A DNA stretch of 64,000 bases, from the NCBI GenBank assembly GCA_019636735.1, contig JAHBWY010000004.1, positions 310,001 to 374,000 of the forward strand. Reading direction: 5' to 3'. A program made the position numbers and the translations under genes. How positions within the stretch are numbered: position 1 is the first letter of the stretch; the number at the start of each line of letters is the position of its first letter. Positions 62,606 through 64,000 of the stretch are shown here, one piece after another. The DNA comes from Phycisphaeraceae bacterium. Lineage in GTDB: Bacteria > Planctomycetota > Phycisphaerae > Phycisphaerales > SM1A02. Below the pieces are notes generated by a model. It was not told the origin of the DNA and made no database searches. It saw nothing but the letters and a program-made list of their open reading frames with translations.

Positions 62606-63672
62606 TGAACGAGGCGCCACGCTCCCAACGGCCGGCCAAGGAGTCGTTGGCAGCCGACATCGCACCGGCTCTTCGCCCGCCGGAACTGCCCGCGCGCGAC
62701 CCGCATGGACACAAGGGAACCTTCGGCACTGTTGTGGTCATCGGCGGACAGGCCGCGGCACCGCGCGTCATGCTGGGCGGGCCCGCCTTGACGGCGCGGG
62801 CGGCCTTTCGTGCAGGGTGCGGCTTGGTGGCGCTGGCGATGCCCGAGGCGATCCTGCGCGAAGCGCTCGCGGTGGTTCCCGAGGCGACCGGTGTGGCGCT
62901 CCCCTGCGGGGGAGATGGCGCCATCGAACCTGCGCGCGCCGCCGAAGTGATCGATCCGCACCTCACCTCCGCGCAGGCCATTGCCATCGGTCCCGGGTTC
63001 GGCTCGGCGACTCCGCAGCAGCAGGTGGTGATGCGCCTCATCTCCGCGGACCTTCCACCGATGGTCATCGATGCCGATGCGCTCAACTGCCTGAGCGAGG
63101 TTGAACGCTTCGATCTCGACTTCCGAGCGAGCGCGATCCTGACGCCGCACCCGAAGGAGTTCGCGCGACTGGCGCAGCGCCTCGATCTCGGCCTCTCACC
63201 CGACGACGCCATCGAGCCCGCGAGACGACCCGACGCCGCGGCACGGCTCGCGCAGAGGCTCGGTGCCGTGGTCATCCTGAAGGGCGCTCCGACCGTGGTG
63301 AGCGACGGTCTTCGAACTTGGACCGCCAGCACGGTGAACCCGGCGCTCGCAACTGGCGGAAGCGGCGATGTGCTGACCGGAATTGCGGCATCGTTCGTCG
63401 CGCAGTTCCACCGCGCGGGCGTCAAGGCTCCAGTGCCGCGATCGACGGCGAGCGCGGCGACCGGCATCGCACGCCCCGGGTCGGCCTCGAACACGCTCGA
63501 CCTTTTCGAGTGCGCACGGCTCGCCGTTTGGGCGCATGGTCGGGCGGCGGATCATTGGGCAGCGCGGCATGGCAGCGCCGGACTCCTTGCGCACGAGCTG
63601 GCCGACCTTGTCCCCGATGTGCTCGCCGAGGAGCGCCGCTCACCGAGCGGCTTGACCGGCCCCGCTCACTGA
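62602..63672 (+). CDS. nnrD: ADP/ATP-dependent NAD(P)H-hydrate dehydratase
   Basis: A 356-residue ribokinase-like repair enzyme that restores damaged NAD(P)H hydrates. HKGTFGTVVVIGGQ, ILTPHPKEFARLAQ, VVILKGAPTVVSDG and ATGGSGDVLTGIAAS (phosphate-binding and catalytic Asp) are the NnrD signatures. The epimerase domain (NnrE), often fused N-terminally, is absent and not seen nearby. An Ala/Ser/Arg-rich insertion (about 270-300, nucleotides 63412-63500) lies after the GSGD motif. ATG 62602 overlaps the transglutaminase stop by 4 bp. Confidence 0.9.
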   Translation: MMNEAPRSQRPAKESLAADIAPALRPPELPARDPHGHKGTFGTVVVIGGQAAAPRVMLGGPALTARAAFRAGCGLVALAMPEAILREALAVVPEATGVALPCGGDGAIEPARAAEVIDPHLTSAQAIAIGPGFGSATPQQQVVMRLISADLPPMVIDADALNCLSEVERFDLDFRASAILTPHPKEFARLAQRLDLGLSPDDAIEPARRPDAAARLAQRLGAVVILKGAPTVVSDGLRTWTASTVNPALATGGSGDVLTGIAASFVAQFHRAGVKAPVPRSTASAATGIARPGSASNTLDLFECARLAVWAHGRAADHWAARHGSAGLLAHELADLVPDVLAEERRSPSGLTGPAH

Positions 63673-64000
63673 CACGGGCCCCAACCCCCGAGGACCTGCG
63701 CGATGTCGGCGCCGTTGACCTGACCGTCGCGATTGACATCGCCGGGAATACCGGGCATGCCGGTCGAACCCCAGGCGCCGAGCACGATTGCGAGGTCCGC
63801 TCCATCGATCATGCCATTGTGATTCAAGTCGGCGGCGCAGAGCAATCCTGAGGGAGCAATGGTGATGGTGCGGTTGAGGGCCACATTCGTCAGTGTCGTC
63901 TCGGCGCCGGTCGGCCACCTGACGGTGACTTCCTCCGCCACGGCGGCGGAGCCGAGACCGAAGTGCGCCGAGAACTCGGAAGTCCCGAGGAAGCTCGCAC
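63666..64000 (-). CDS. C-terminal part of an ASPIC/UnbV (CRTAC1-like) protein with dockerin-like tail (5' end outside window)
   Basis: The frame runs off the right edge, so this is the 3' end of a longer gene. The visible 110 residues show EFSAHFGLGSAA and VTVRWPTGAETTLTNVALN, the ASPIC/UnbV end found after FG-GAP repeats, then two dockerin-like repeats, AADLNHNGMIDGADLAIVLG and GDVNRDGQVNGADIAQVLGG, ending in CQ. It matches the architecture of the protein at 22781-24541, so two paralogues lie 40 kb apart. Its stop overlaps the nnrD stop by 7 bp. Confidence 0.83.
   Translation of the reverse strand, partial: ASFLGTSEFSAHFGLGSAAVAEEVTVRWPTGAETTLTNVALNRTITIAPSGLLCAADLNHNGMIDGADLAIVLGAWGSTGMPGIPGDVNRDGQVNGADIAQVLGGWGPCQ

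Overview
The window reads as a chromosomal segment of a high-GC planctomycete, most likely of the Phycisphaerae/Phycisphaerales type. The main pointers are: proteins ending in paired dockerin-like NGADLA(I/V)LLG repeats; a PEP-CTERM-like tail of the PTPGALAL...ARRRR kind; a pilin-like protein with the planctomycete 'SFVDGHV' C-terminal region; thrombospondin-3-like DCNGNQIPDD repeats; an Hc1-like nucleoprotein; a ThiD2-ThiE fusion; and an FG-GAP/ASPIC-UnbV (CRTAC1-like) family. LPS-type sugar genes (gmhB-like, GT9) fit an outer membrane. The lineage is inferred from these features; there is no rRNA in the window.

Layout. 0-2.6 kb: tail of a membrane protein, an M50 protease and an amidohydrolase. 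2.6-7.1 kb: lipoprotein, exported Mn-type superoxide dismutase, ThiD2-ThiE, a PhnP-like hydrolase and a solitary atpG. 7.2-9.7 kb: an envelope redox cluster (rhodanese-like lipoprotein, stand-alone DsbD-N protein, CxxC redoxin). 9.8-13.2 kb: dnaN, two unknowns, and an LMW phosphatase-rpiB pair. 13.2-18.9 kb: two unknown membrane proteins, pepA, mnmG. 19-22.6 kb: tRNA-Thr, a tightly overlapped three-gene ATP-grasp operon of unknown function, tRNA-Pro, tRNA-Tyr. 22.8-31.5 kb: a secreted FG-GAP/dockerin protein, DedA, H+-pyrophosphatase, an RlmK-like methyltransferase, a His-rich beta-propeller lipoprotein and a DUF4956-like protein. 31.5-34.1 kb: a two-gene ABC importer in which permease and binding protein are fused. 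34.3-42.5 kb: surface and extracellular proteins (dockerin, pilin-like, beta-helix, PEP-CTERM), an orphan methyltransferase and a large lipoprotein. 42.4-51.6 kb: tRNA-Arg, a gluzincin peptidase, a BamE-like lipoprotein, a solitary atpD, an ECF sigma/anti-sigma pair, a beta-helix protein and manA. 51.6-64 kb: fabZ-like, Hc1-like, isochorismatase, purB, plsY, ECF sigma, GT9-gmhB, pfkA, lysS, transglutaminase, nnrD, and the end of a second CRTAC1/dockerin protein.

Most genes are housekeeping or cell-envelope genes in short operons with 1-4 bp ATGA/GTGA overlaps. No IS element, prophage, CRISPR array, rRNA or recognisable riboswitch was seen. The best candidates for new biology are the ATP-grasp operon (19.1-22.2 kb), the permease/binding-protein fusion with a possible internal lipoprotein start (32.4-34.1 kb), the separation of two F1-ATPase genes from the rest of an atp operon, and an LMW phosphatase carrying the arginine-phosphatase signature. 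Start sites were chosen by hand from signal peptides, Shine-Dalgarno matches and overlaps, so several remain uncertain by a few codons.
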